A stretch of 64,000 bases of DNA from Pampus argenteus. Lineage: Eukaryota > Chordata > Actinopteri > Scombriformes > Stromateidae. Under the pieces are notes generated by a model. It saw only the letters and a program-made list of their open reading frames with translations, had not been told where the DNA came from and did not search any database. Below, piece after piece: positions 37,844 through 49,804 of this stretch. The translations under genes were made by a program, and so were the position numbers. Numbering within the stretch: the stretch's first letter is position 1; every line of letters starts with the position of its first letter. Location: positions 5,859,501-5,923,500 of the forward strand of contig CM072881.1 in assembly GCA_036937835.1 (NCBI GenBank), in the 5' to 3' direction.

Positions 37844-39224
37844 ACAATTTGACTATTTCACTGGCCTTCGGCTTTTTTTCAACAGTCTGGAGAGAGTTAT
37901 GGCCACAATAGCGAGAAGCCACGCAAGTTTTCACTCTGTGCTGCAAAATGTCCAAAAGAAAAATGGTCCGCAGCTTTTCTCCATGTTCTCTGTGGTCACA
38001 GCACTGTTTAGAGTTTAGATGTTTCATCAAAAAGGAATTCCACTCCCACTTTATCAATCTTATTTCAAGGGGCCAGGAGCTGGTGAAGTAGCTTGCAGAT
38101 GTGACATGCCCGCTGAGGTTTAAAGCCTTGCTTCCGTCATTGAATAGAGCACATATTACGTGATGAGAAATTAGGTGGTTTGTGTCACTCAGTAGAAGAA
38201 TCGACTCTGCTGTATATGAATTTGGATGCATTATGATTACAATTACCTTCATATTGTTGGCCATCATCTTTACTCCTCTATTACTCCTTTATTGCTCACA
38301 CAGGGTAAGTAACCATCAGACAGGTAGTATAAGAGGCAAACTGCACACCACTACACAGTTGGACCAGGAGATCAGTAAACTGTAAATAAAAAAAAATAAA
38401 ATAAAATAAAAAAAAGTATTAAATTAATGCAATTTGACCGAGCAGATTGATGCATTGACTGATGATTTTTTCATATGAAGCCCAGGAACTGGCTTGCTTT
38501 CGTCTTGTAATCAGACAGTTTATGATTCATGTCTCATCACTTGTTTTTCACTTCAGCGCACAATTGTATTATAATCAATGCAAACGATAGCCAAAACTAC
38601 AAAATGAAGAGACGAAGTTGAAATAAAATTCATACTTACAGTAACCAAAAGTCTACTGCTACTCTCAGAGAAAAGAAAAGAAAAATGTCCGCTTCCTAAA
38701 ATATACAGTCAAATTGATATTTTCAATAAAGTCTGGATTATGGCATCCTGCTGATGCTGAGAATCAAACCTCCAGTGAACCTTGTGCAAATGAATTAAAG
38801 TGAATTTATCTGTGTACGCTACAGAACAGTCAGTCTTCTCATTACAGGAGCCGTTCCGGCTGTATGCGACGCAAGCGAGCACCCATTACTGCAAATACAG
38901 ATCAAAGTCACTGAAAGTATCTGCACCTATAGTGATGGATTATATGGGTTTCTATCGACTTCACAGCAGCAGCAACTTTGATTGTGAATACCATGTAGTA
39001 AGTCAATATTATCATTTATTAAAAGCCTGGAGATAAGATTCAGCTTTTTTCTTATTCTAGTTTAGTTCATGCACATCATCTATACATCTACTTATTTATA
39101 TACCCATATACTCTCCACTGGTATATATTAAATATGATGGATTTCTTTCATCCATCCATCTTTTCCTTATTTATCTTTTACAACATTTGTCTACAAACAC
39201 ACTGCCAGCTTTGTGGGACTGTAT

Positions 39225-39560
39225 TGCAGTAACAATGGCGTCATGCTGATGTTTAAGCAACTATAATGAGCACAAAGCACAGTTGAGGCTGATAGGATTG
39301 TGATTCGTTTCGCAGGTATCATCATAAAACCGAAAAAGTTACTGAAGCAATCATAACTCTTGACCTGATGAAATCACATGTTATTAATCATTATTTGTGC
39401 CAATCAATTCAGATTGAGATATTTCAATGAATAAGTGACTGAGTTTTTGGCCTGCCGGTGGGAGGGAATCACCAAAGTCACTCGGCTTCATTCTCTGGAG
39501 AATGTGAGTGTCAGTACAAAACTAATTGGAAGTCTGGATCAAAGTGGTTGAGTGACTGAC
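39225..39560 (+). repeat. Dispersed percomorph repeat, copy 2
   Basis: Landmarks include 'agcacaaagcacagttgaggctgatagg', 'ttcgcaggtat', 'cttgacctgatga', 'ttgagatatttcaatga', 'gaatcaccaaagtcactcggcttcattctctgg' and 'gaagtctggatcaaag', in the same order as the consensus I remember. Confidence 0.55.
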
Positions 39561-40025
39561 TGCCTGCCTGACAGGCAGTGAAACAACAAACTGTCCCTAT
39601 ATCTGAAGTTTCTTTCTTTCTTTTCTCTCTCTCTTGTTGGCATCTCAACGTCTCACCATATCTAAACTTTAATCTTGCCTCTTTCATGAGTGGGTGTGAG
39701 GCTTTTTTTTAACGGAATTTTGGCAGAGCCAAGTGTCTTTATTGGTCTTTCACTTTACCAGAGTACCATATGCTAACAATAATCATCTGTCTCGGCATAT
39801 GTCATATGAAATCTCTTCATATCGTTTCCATCAGTATGACCTATCTGGATGCAATTTCACTGACAGTGTAGTAGTAGGAACCTTTGAAAGGAATGTGGCT
39901 TTGAGGTGATTTGCTGCTGATAAGGAGGATCTTGTACGGTGATTGCATGCAAAGCTACGGTACATTAAGCTCTCTACAATTAAAGTTACTTCAGCAATCA
40001 AAAGTTGAAAATGACGCCAGGCCAT

Positions 40026-40029
40026 ATGT

Positions 40030-40068
<39 letters not shown>

Positions 40069-40072
40069 TGTA
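40026..40072. repeat. (TG)n microsatellite
   Basis: A TG tract with few interruptions. Another lies at 40622-40651. Confidence 0.95.
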
Positions 40073-42794
40073 TGGAACAGTATATTATATTTCTGCGTCT
40101 GCATTATTTTTAATTGTTCCTTTGAGTCAGACACACCAGCAAATTTCCTAATCAATTCATTTAAAATCGAATCGCCGTTAACAGTGGATGAAAGGTCAAT
40201 TTGCACTAATAGTGTACTCACCAATTACTTTGGTGATTGGTAACTGAAATATTAGGCAGAAATTAAACTGAGTTGATCCTTTATTTGTGCTTTTCCAACC
40301 GGCCTGCATTCATTAACAACTAATCTACCATAATACAGAGTCTCCAGTTTATTGTCTACGAAGCCATACACAACAGCAGCAGCAGCACGTTGACTGTTAG
40401 CCATGACGCAGCAGAGATGATTGTCACACTGTCCCCACAGTGGACTTCACCTCGGTGCCCGAGCCATAACAACAGATGGCTGGAGCCTATTGACATTTGG
40501 CTATCACTATTCTCCTTCCATTTTTTTTGATAAACTCTCAAATCCTGCGGTTTACATGTGTCCAACAAATGTCATCAAATGTCGAGGAAATGTCAAGGGC
40601 TCAGACATGAAGACAGTCTCTGGTGTGTGTGCGTGTGTGTGTGTGTGTGTGCATCCAATCTGTGCATGGGTGTAAAGCTACAATGAGCTGAATGAGCAAA
40701 CGAAAAGTCTCCGTAAAAACAGCGCTACGAAGAGGCAAAGCACAAAAAGATCATAATTAATCAAAATGATCCATGTCCCCACACCTTTAAGGGCGAGTGA
40801 ACCCGATTTATTTGAAAACCAATAATCACACCACAGACATAAATGATCCGATTTTACCTTTTCACCATTGATTCTAGTTTAGATGATGAAATGAGAAGCA
40901 GGAAGCTTCTTGCAGCTACCTGGTCGTCTTGTGCAACTTCTCACGTTTCTCTCAAGCGGAGGATATGAGATTTCCCAAGCATGACGCAAAACCGTGACAC
41001 TGAGTAAGAGGGAGGAGGAAGTAACTGGGGAGGAAAACGGAGAAATGTGGATGTTGGGCAGAGGGGATGGAAGGATTTAATGAGCATCCTTTTCTCCCTG
41101 CTTTCATCTAACTAGGCTAACATGATGAACTAGTCGCCCTGTTCCCCCTCAGCCTCCATCGCTCTAGTTACCTCCCTACCCACCACACAAACCGGGGCCC
41201 TGGCAACACATGATAAATCTATGGGAAGAGCAGGAGAAAAGGGTTCACTCCATTGTGCTGATAAAATGCTGATTAGGTCTCTTATGTTTCTTCTTCGCCC
41301 ACTTTTTCTATTTTGTTTTTTGTTTGTTTCTCAAGCCGTACGCAGCTATAAGTGCGTATAAGTCACATCTGTTTTTACTGCGCATTAAAAAAAAAAATTG
41401 AGACTCACGGCTACAGCTGAAGCACTCTAATCGCCTTTCCAGGCGAACCCTTCCCGGAGTTTTGTTTTTCATCCAGCAATAATAAAACACGAAGATTGAT
41501 GGACTTCTGTTTTTATGGCAAATGAGAAAATGTGAGATCATTTTGCTCTCTTGATTATGTCTGTTTTATGATTTCATAACACGCGTTTAGCTCACTCTTA
41601 TTAAAAGTGACTTGCGGTAGAATGGGGGCAAGTTACATTATTATAAATAGTGTTAACTGAAGATGGAAGGAATAAAAAATGTAAGACACTAAATAAAAAA
41701 AACACTTGATGAAAAACAAATGGCATGTCTATGGAAGTTCATCAAAGAAAAAAAAGAGAGTAAGTCTACTCGGTTTCATATTTAGTGGACAATTATGAGA
41801 CTGGTACATCAAGGCCACGTCAACATAAGTATCCAAACACTTCATCGCTTTCATTTTTCTTTTTCTGGACGAAAAGGCCGACCACACATGCCCCAAGCTG
41901 GCTGAGAAACATAAATATCAAACATTTATGATAATTTACACACTGGTACATTGGCTGCGAATTGATTTTTTTCTTGCTCTCACATGGAAAAAAAGAAATC
42001 TCTGCTCACATTGTTTAATAATATCTCTGCCGGGCGCAGTAGTTTATGTAGTTTATGTCCACTGGGCGGCTTTATGGTGCAGCGTAGCAGCTGGTAAAAA
42101 GCTGGCAACACAACAACAGAGGGGCAGTGATAACGTTCAGCGACTGAACGGGAGCAATAAAACTACTTACAGAAGCTCTTAACCTGCAAAGAAAGTTTGT
42201 ATTCTACACCCATAATAAAGGTGAGGTACGGTAATAAAAATCCGTACACCGTTTTCCCTGGTAATCCACTTCATATTTTTCTCTGCGTGTCTTAACTCTA
42301 AATAAGTGAGGTGTTGTGACTCTTTCTTCCTTTATTCGCCCCATTCTCCTTACTCCGTCTCATCTTCCTCTCCGTCTTCACACATACATGTTATTACTTC
42401 TCTCCCCAGTGTCATCTACACGCAGCGCTGAGCGAGGGGAAGTGAACTGAGCTGCTATTAACCGGCTATCACGAGCTGTCCGATTCAATATATGCTCATG
42501 AAGAAGATAAGGCGCCTACTTCTAACACACACTTCTTCCAGACATTTTAAGAAGGGGATTTCTTCACCTAATACAGATGCTTTCAAACTAAAATATACCT
42601 TTATTTTACTATTAGCTATTATATTTTGTGTATTATGTCACTAACTGTCACCATTTACGAGTGGAAATAAACAGTGAAGGTGCAGAAACATGTTGAGATT
42701 GAAATAAGATTTATATTCAGCCAGACTGTGTATCATTTTGTAACACACACACACGTGTAAAAATTAACAGACCAACTGTTCTGAACTGCACAGC

Positions 42795-43135
42795 AGCGTC
42801 CGAGCTAAATGCTAACGTCAGAGTGCTAACAGGCTCACAAGGTCAATGCTAACAGCCAGAATAGTGTTTACCACGTTCACCGTATTGATTGAGTGTGTTA
42901 TTGTGCTAACGTTTGCTAATTAGCACTGAAGTGCAGCCATTGGGAATGCCGTGGTGTTTTGGTCATACACTAGCATCGAACAATTTGACATTTTGACTTG
43001 ATGACTAAATGCAAAGTTGGGTCGTGAATTGATGTAGAGACATATTGAAAAATGTAAACGTGAAGTCTGTTGGTGGAGCTAAATGAAGCTTTAGGGGATC
43101 ATAGTTAGTTCCTGAGATAGATTCATTTGAGGCCA
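42795..43135 (+). repeat. Dispersed percomorph repeat, copy 3
   Basis: Starts with the GCTAAC-rich head ('aaatgctaacgtcagagtgctaacaggctcacaa', 'gtgctaacgtttgctaattagcac') and continues with 'tttggtcatacactag' and 'ttttgacttgatga'. A shorter GCTAAC/GCTAGC-rich patch at 56865-57060 may be a further remnant. Confidence 0.55.
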
Positions 43136-44430
43136 AAGGCTGAAAAAACATGTACCAGTAAATCAACCATGTTATTTTTACATTAAATCAGCTCCACTCA
43201 CACTCTATAAAGATAAATTTAGAGAAAGAAAACCTAGCCTATCCTCTCACATTCTATGTTAGATCTAAAGTAAACAAACAAACAAAAAAAGAGCTAGATA
43301 TATATATATACACACTGTCTATGTTGCAATTCCACACTTCAACTTATTCTGTGTTTTTTTTATTAGGACAATAACTTTATTACCTCCACATCTAACCCCA
43401 CCCTGGACGTCAGCTGGCCCGACAGCGTCTGGCTGGATGCACTCCGCTGCTCATGACTGCTTTTGACATGCTGCCGGATCCATGATCCAACACTGCTGCC
43501 CTCCCACTTCTGTCATGGTGGGCTACAATGTCATACAGAGAGATGCAAGAGGAGGGGTGAAGACAAGTGAGATAATAGGGTGACAGACTTAATCACACAT
43601 TTTCAAAATATGTAAACTCACATCTTGTTCTAACGTACGATGTTGTGTAGTGGAAATATGGAGATTCTGCATCTGTTTCCATCAGTCTATACCTCCCGCT
43701 GACTCCAGAGGAAGTGATGACGAATGCGTATAGACAGATCATTCACCACCTTCATCACCACCTCACCACAACAATAGCCTCTGATCGATCATTCCCCGAG
43801 TCACCGCAGGCATTCGGATAAACATTTGGTAGAAATAAAGAGGGTGCATCTAACTTCCATTTCAAGAATTGCTGGAGGCTTTTTTTTATTAAAAAGGTGA
43901 AATATAATGAATCTCAAGCACAAACACTAAACCTATCTGACTGATAAGTAACATACCATCAACCCTGAAAAACCTGCCAGTATCACGCCAGTTTTACTCT
44001 AATAATAATAATAAGGTATCTCTGGCGGCCTGGTAGTTAAGCTGCACACATATACTGTGACTGTGATGTATTCACATCATGCTGGCTGATGAATTGCATC
44101 GTTGGATGAAGGCAGAAAAATGTTTTGGAGCTTTTGAGATTGCCATTACGTCAGAATAGATTATCAAGGTGCCTTCAATGTCTGCACTGACCACCGGCCA
44201 AGAAACACGAGACAAACATTGAAGTCCAATCAATCATACCGTAGCTCACAGTTGGTAACGCGGTGCTAAAGATAAACTCACAGGAGCAGACATGTCAGGA
44301 TAAGTATAACAGTACACGTTGTAGACGTTGTCGAACCGGGTGATCGAAGGAAAAAAAATATACATGGTAGTCTCTAAATTGTAGCCTTATGAAGGAGAAT
44401 GGGCTGCCTTTCAGTTTATGTTTTAGGTGT

Positions 44431-44493
44431 GAGTGTGTGTGAGAGAGAGAGATAGAGAGGAGAGAGGAGAGAGAGAGAGAGAGAGAGAGAGAT
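44431..44493. repeat. (GA)n polypurine microsatellite
   Basis: A GA-rich run with GGA interruptions in the intergenic region. Confidence 0.93.
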
Positions 44494-45059
44494 GGGTATG
44501 TGTGTTATCACCAAGGTACCAGCTTGGGTTAATGAGCAGAGGTATCGATTTTTTTCTTGGAACTTCTTGGCTTCTTGCTAATCACACAGGCACCGCTGGT
44601 GGGATACCTGTCACACACTACACTACCCCCCCTCCCCCCTTCCCCCCGGCCCTCTCATGAGAGGTGAGAGAACATTTTAAGATGTATGTGGTTTTGGAGC
44701 TGGCTGATAGAAGAGTAGAATAAGAGCATCTATGTCCACCACCCACCCGCCTCTTCTTCAAGTTGCTGAGTGTTCGTCCTCTCTCCGAGTTAGTGTCGCT
44801 GTTCTCAGCCCCCTGTGGCCTCATTATCACACAGACAGACTGAGACACAGCAGCCATATCAAGCACAGTAGCACACACACAAAACCTTAGATAGCCTTAG
44901 TGTTCACATACTTTCATCCAGATTGTTGCACTCACATACAGATAATGTGATATTACTCAATAATGTTCTCTTTCCACTCTTGACTTGGTTATTTTTTAAA
45001 GGCCTTAACATAACTCCAAAGTGCACAGTAAATGTTTTCATATCTTACTGGAAGATGTT

Positions 45060-45365
45060 TTTCTGTTTCTATTACCAACCTTGAATCAGTTGAAATCTAC
45101 ATTCAACGTGGAGTCCCTCTAGGGTCAATTCTTGGTCCATCACTGTTCAATTCGTATGTGCATCTCTCAGAAAAACAGTATTTTATGTTACTTCCATCCT
45201 GATGACATGCAGTTATACATATCTGTTTCTGCCAACAACCTTAGCCCATGAATTATCTCATCCAATGCATTGCAGATATCAAATAGGAGATGGCCAAAAA
45301 CTTTTCACAGCTAAATGAGGACAAAACAGATATTATTTTAGTAGGTCCCAAAGCTTTGAGGCACC
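45060..45365 (+). pseudogene. LINE reverse-transcriptase relic (L2/Rex-like)
   Basis: The translation shows GVPLGSILGPSLFN (family G-V-P-Q-G-S-x-L-G-P-x-L-F), then a damaged Y-A-D-D box read as HPDDMQLYIS, then a stretch ending LNEDKTDIILVG, in the order typical of RT palm motifs. Frame breaks separate the blocks. It is an old, truncated, inactive insertion. Confidence 0.7.
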
Positions 45366-45739
45366 AGATGCACTCTTAGGTTTAAAGTATGTGGTTAACG
45401 GCTAAACCTTTGTAACTTTATCACACATTTTTTTAATTATAGTAATTATACTATCTTATGTTATTCCCTTTTTATTGTAACACCTTCTTATTTTGTGTTT
45501 TTCTCATGTGTGTTTCCATTTGCCTGTTTTTTGCTTTTTATCTTGAAGCACACTGAGCCTGTCGTATGACCAACCAACCGTAGTCTTGTCTATAGTATGA
45601 GATTACATTGCATACATCTACAGACCTGCAAATACAGCACTATGAGTATAACCAACGTATGTCTTTGCATGTGTTAGCATGACCTTGCCATCAGGCAGAC
45701 TTGTGAGTCTATGTGTCAAACAAGCTCCACTTAGCATCC

Positions 45740-45905
45740 ATTGCTGTCCTTTGCTCTGACTTTGCTCTGTCATGCTTTGCTTAACCCTGCGGCTGCATTC
45801 AGGACTGCTGATTATTATATCTCACTGAATCAGCTCATTAATCATGTTGGAGTATGTTCCTTGGATCTTGATTGGTTCAGATCCTATCTCTCTGGCAGGC
45901 ATTTT
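45740..45905 (+). pseudogene. LINE reverse-transcriptase relic, 5' part of a second copy
   Basis: The frame contains ISLNQLINHVGVCSLDLDWF followed by RSYLSGRHFSV, matching the RT segment that precedes the G-V-P-Q-G-S motif. It is interrupted at about 45905 by another repeat and resumes near 46160. Confidence 0.65.
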
Positions 45906-46160
45906 TCTGTGATTTTTTTTTTAACCTTTATTTATTCTAGGGAGTTTTTTCTGAGAAACATTTTACTGAGAGGCAGCTTGACCACATTTACATAGTTGCA
46001 CACACTTACACCTGGAAGCTGCCCAGTACAACCACAGTCTGACCTGCTGGCCACAGTTGGAGTTAGGGGCCTTGCTCAAGGGCACCTCAGAGGCAAGTGA
46101 ACGAGTGACCTGTCAGTCACAAAGTCTTATCTAACCTCTAGGCCACCACTGCACCTACTT
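45905..46160 (+). mobile_element. Short interspersed element nested in a LINE relic
   Basis: The segment begins with a T run and 'aacctttatttattctagggag'. It continues through 'ccacagttggagttaggggccttgctcaagggcacctcagaggca' and ends in 'aacctctaggccaccactgcacc', all landmarks of a common fish interspersed repeat. It lies exactly between two collinear halves of an RT frame. Confidence 0.55.
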
Positions 46161-46740
46161 TAATGGCTTTGCTTCCTCATCTCCAAAACTGAGTCTTGGT
46201 GTACCTAAAGTGTCGACTCTGGAACCAATTCTTTTGTCTTTTTACATGCTTCTTCTTGGTCATATATTATATTATTACAATTATATTTTCCCGTCAACTA
46301 TACCAATTGTTGTATTACAGTTGCCATAAAGGACTGGTATGAGGATATTACGAGTTCTGTTGTAACTTTGTTCCATCTTAAAAAGATCAAAACTGAAGGA
46401 CACCTTGCCAAACTGTCGAAATAAATGAAAAATGTGGCTTCATGCCAACCAAGAATCAATCCTTTGGCAGAAAAGAAGAGTATTATTGATTAATATCTGT
46501 ACTATAAAGTACAAGGGGTTTTTGTTTTTTCACCTGGTGGTAGACCAGAATGATTAAACAGATATTCATGGTTCTCAGACACTGTACTCTAATGATTGTG
46601 GTTACATTCAGACTCCCCCTCGAGCGATGATGTTTGATTATTGTAACTCTCCTCATTCAGCAATTAGTTTAAATAAATCTGCACAGCTACAACTCTACTT
46701 ACCTTTAAACAACATTTTGACCTTACATTAATTGACTGGT
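46160..46740 (+). pseudogene. LINE reverse-transcriptase relic, 3' part of the interrupted copy
   Basis: Reads LSLGVPKVSTLEPILLSFYM (equivalent of G-V-P-Q-G-S-V-L-G-P-L-L-F). At about 46645-46700 it reads FDYCNSPHSAISLNKSAQLQ, resembling the L-D-Y-C-N-S segment downstream of RT. Frames are broken throughout. Confidence 0.55.
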
Positions 46741-48229
46741 ATGATTTTATATATCCTAGACCTATATTATACTATTATACGAATAATATTCTCATTTTAG
46801 GTTTTTCTTGTTCCAGCACTTTGTTGTTTGCCGTTTGTATGTTAATCTATAATAATAATCTAGAAAAAGTGTTAGACAAATACATTTCTTACCAGATCTG
46901 TGGCATGTAGATTACAGCTCCAGAATTAGGGGGCAACAGGCTAGCCAGGGTCCACCACTTATCTCTGTGCTAATTGAAATTTAGCTTGTGCAGCTCATCA
47001 AAACAATTAGTGCAGAGAAATAAATAGAGAAGTGATTGAATCCAATGGGGGAGGAGGGGTGCATGATATATACTCTGTGTGTGAGGAGAAACAGTTAAAA
47101 GAAATGAGAAGCCAGCGGTTCTAACATGCTCACAGAGCTACAGCCCAGCAGAAGCATTGAAAGGGAGAGATGAGAGTGTGTCTGTAACTGAAGGTAAACG
47201 GGTCCTGGTAGAAGATGATTGTGTGAGCCACTGAGGAAGGGAAGGCGAGATAAGAGTGTGAAGGCATTTGGTGGAAATACATGAAAAGGAGCCCCAAAGT
47301 GAAAAAAAAAGAGAAGAAGCATGACTGTTCCCAATCTGACAGGTTAAGAAAAGTGAGGTTGGGACACGACAGAGCTAAATTGGAACAGAGTGATCCCTTC
47401 CTCCTTCTCTCTATTTCTGTCTGTCTCTGAGCCTCATATTGCCCCTCGCTCCGTTTTCCTTTTTTTTTCCACAGAAGCAGCCGTCTGCCAAAATGACTTC
47501 CCTCATTCTTGAGGCTACAAAGCCCTCGCCAGACCTGAAAGGAAGAGGAGAAAAGAGGAGAGGTGTGGGAAGAGGGCAGCAGGGACATAACAGTAGAGAG
47601 AGCAAAGAGGTGGAGGGATAGTACAAGTAAACAAGTGCAGATGGTCTAAGTGTTCTTACAGTACGTTGGTGGATAATATGGAGATTCATTCATCCCTCTC
47701 GGGTGAGGTCTGGGATATGAGGCTGAGGCCTTCATGATGGAGACATCACGTATCTTCTCTTATCTTTCTCGTTCGCTTCCACAGCCCAAAGCAGGACCAT
47801 CCGAGACAAACTCCGTCTCCTCAACATCAGCAGCCCATCTGTCTCATCCTCACTCACACACACACAATTTACATTACCTTCATCCATCCTACTGGGGGAA
47901 GAGATGGGAAAAGAACATGCATACATACACACAACAGATCTGTATGATGAGTATTTATAGTTCAGAAGAAAGACAAAGGCAAACTGCTGGGACACACTGA
48001 GTCTGTTATGAGTTTTCCCATCTTGGACAGACTTGAACACAGAGAGAAAGAACACGTCACAAAATATCCAATGTATCGTTGTCATTTATTCTCGCATTCT
48101 GTCTAAAGCTTAAAAGAAAACAGAATCAAGCATCTTTTCATAGTGAGTATTTGAGGGATCTCACATATAAAGCTTCTTATGAGTCAAATGAAACAAACAT
48201 ACATTTCCCCCCCAAAAATTAAAGAGAAA

Positions 48230-48970
48230 CTGCTTCACAAGAGAAATATCTTTATTATTCAGGGTTGCGTGTATACATGCCGTGTACTTTTGTTATCTAA
48301 ACCTTGAGATAAATCCCACGAGGCGAATCTGCAGCAGTGGAGAAGGTTCATCTCACGTTGCGGTGAATTCGAGATGACAGACAAATAAACGAGGGCGAGA
48401 GCAGATGGTATCCGAGCTCGTTAGCTCGCTCACTGTGACGCTACAGCGAACGAAGTCAAACACACACGTGATAAACTTTTAAACATTGATGTACAATGGT
48501 ACATACAAACCTGCACACTGGCCCCACACACATGCACGCACACACGCACAGAGAGGTCTCCACTGTCAGATCCATTTGACATGAATGTGGGAGCAGGAAC
48601 ACAGGGGTAGGAGAAGATGACAGGGCAGATGGGTTCATCTGCAAAATATTTCCTGATATTCATTATGGCTCAGCTGACCAACTGTCTCTGAAAGTCTGCT
48701 AAAGTAAAACTTGAGAGTTGGTATTCGAGGTAATAAATAATATTAGAGTCTGGAACGACTGGCAGAGGAATGGAAGCACCATTATCCTGATGGCAACTAT
48801 CCCTACCGAAGTAGCATATTGACTTTTTAAGCAATGGCATACTTCTATAGCAAAGCCAGACATCACTAGCCAAAGAGAGAAAGAGCTAGGCTAAGGCTGC
48901 AGACCAGAAGAAGGGTAAAATCTTCAAACATTGCGATCCTTCTGTTAAATATCAGTCAATACCGGATACG
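48230..48970 (-). other. spata20: Probable 3' UTR of spata20
   Basis: The interval from the stop codon to the first minus-strand AATAAA (48256-48251) is about 720 nt and free of obvious repeats. Downstream of the signal the minus strand is T- and GT-rich (TTCTCTTGTGAAG, then TTTCTC and a G run), as expected for a cleavage site near 48230. A second AATAAA at 48090-48085 could give a longer form. The cleavage position is inferred. Confidence 0.55.
48251..48256 (-). terminator. Polyadenylation signal AATAAA for spata20
   Basis: This is the first canonical AATAAA on the minus strand after the spata20 stop, 715 nt downstream, followed by T/GT-rich sequence. A second copy lies at 48085-48090. Confidence 0.5.
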
Positions 48971-49165
48971 TCACTCTGTCTGTATGTCGGTGTGCCCGTC
49001 CAGCAGTAGCCTGCGTAGTTCCTGGGGGTCGGTGACGGGCAGAGAGCAGGTAAAGTCCTGGCAGACATAAGCCGTGGCCACAGCAGCCTGCTGCGACATG
49101 GAGGAGAGGACAGGCAGACGCTGGCAGAGGAAACTCTCTGCATCGCCGTCTAAAAGCATCAAGAC
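48971..49165 (-). CDS. spata20: Terminal coding exon of spata20 with stop codon
   Basis: The exon encodes 64 residues plus a stop. It starts VLMLLDGDAESFL and contains ATAYVCQDFTCSLPVTDPQELRR, the closing motif of the SPATA20/YyaL family (AYVC-x4-C-x2-P-[IV]-TDP-x-EL). The last residues LLLDGHTDIQTE extend about ten positions past the end I recall for the human protein. The acceptor is TCTTCGGCAG then GTC at 49166/49165, after a long pyrimidine tract (CCCCCCTCCCTC). Phase 0 agrees with the 63683 exon. This is the end of the gene; the downstream sequence is 3' UTR. The two cysteines of the YVC-x4-C motif are present. Confidence 0.95.
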   Translation of the reverse strand, partial: VLMLLDGDAESFLCQRLPVLSSMSQQAAVATAYVCQDFTCSLPVTDPQELRRLLLDGHTDIQTE

Positions 49166-49587
49166 CTGCCGAAGAGGGAGGGGGGTTGAAAGCAAGGACA
49201 CACTATGAGATTTGGCATCGCTCATGATTAACATTTACATTTGAAACCATAGAAACTTTTCTTATTTTTGCTTTTGACCACTTTTACTTGACTGATTCGC
49301 ATACGTTTGGATTTTGGTTTTACAGACATTTCAGGAGGGCAGTAATGATCATTTATATATATCATACATCCATACACATTCATCCACCACCACCCACCCA
49401 AAAAAAAAAAAACTCCTAAAAATAACACATTCAATCATGGGTCAGTGCCTGCCATGGTCTCCTGCCCACAATAGAGGCAAGAGAATATGATGGATGGATA
49501 TGTGGTTCACGTGTCCTGCCTGCAGCTGAGTAGAGCTGCAACACCAGCGCTGCCCTGTCACACACCCAAAAAAAACATCTAAGAAAT

Positions 49588-49588
49588 C

Positions 49589-49660
<72 letters not shown>

Positions 49661-49748
49661 ACTGTATGGAACTATTAACAAGTGTGTGCGACAAAAACAA
49701 AAATAAAAAAAAAAGATGATGAGAGATTGTCTTTACATCAGTGTGTGC

Positions 49749-49784
<36 letters not shown>

Positions 49785-49804
49785 ATGTGTGTGTGTTTGT
49801 GTGT
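49588..49804. repeat. (AT)n(AC)n(AT)n compound microsatellite and adjacent (TG)n
   Basis: AT repeats at 49588-49610, AC at 49611-49622, then AT again to 49648. A TG-rich run follows at 49740-49804. The array begins about 420 bp inside the 3' end of the spata20 last intron. Confidence 0.95.

Noticed and set aside
37518..38267. 249-codon minus-strand open frame
   Set aside because: It runs through CA and GA repeats, has no recognisable domain, and mixes with overlapping frames of similar length. It is better explained as a chance frame in simple sequence.
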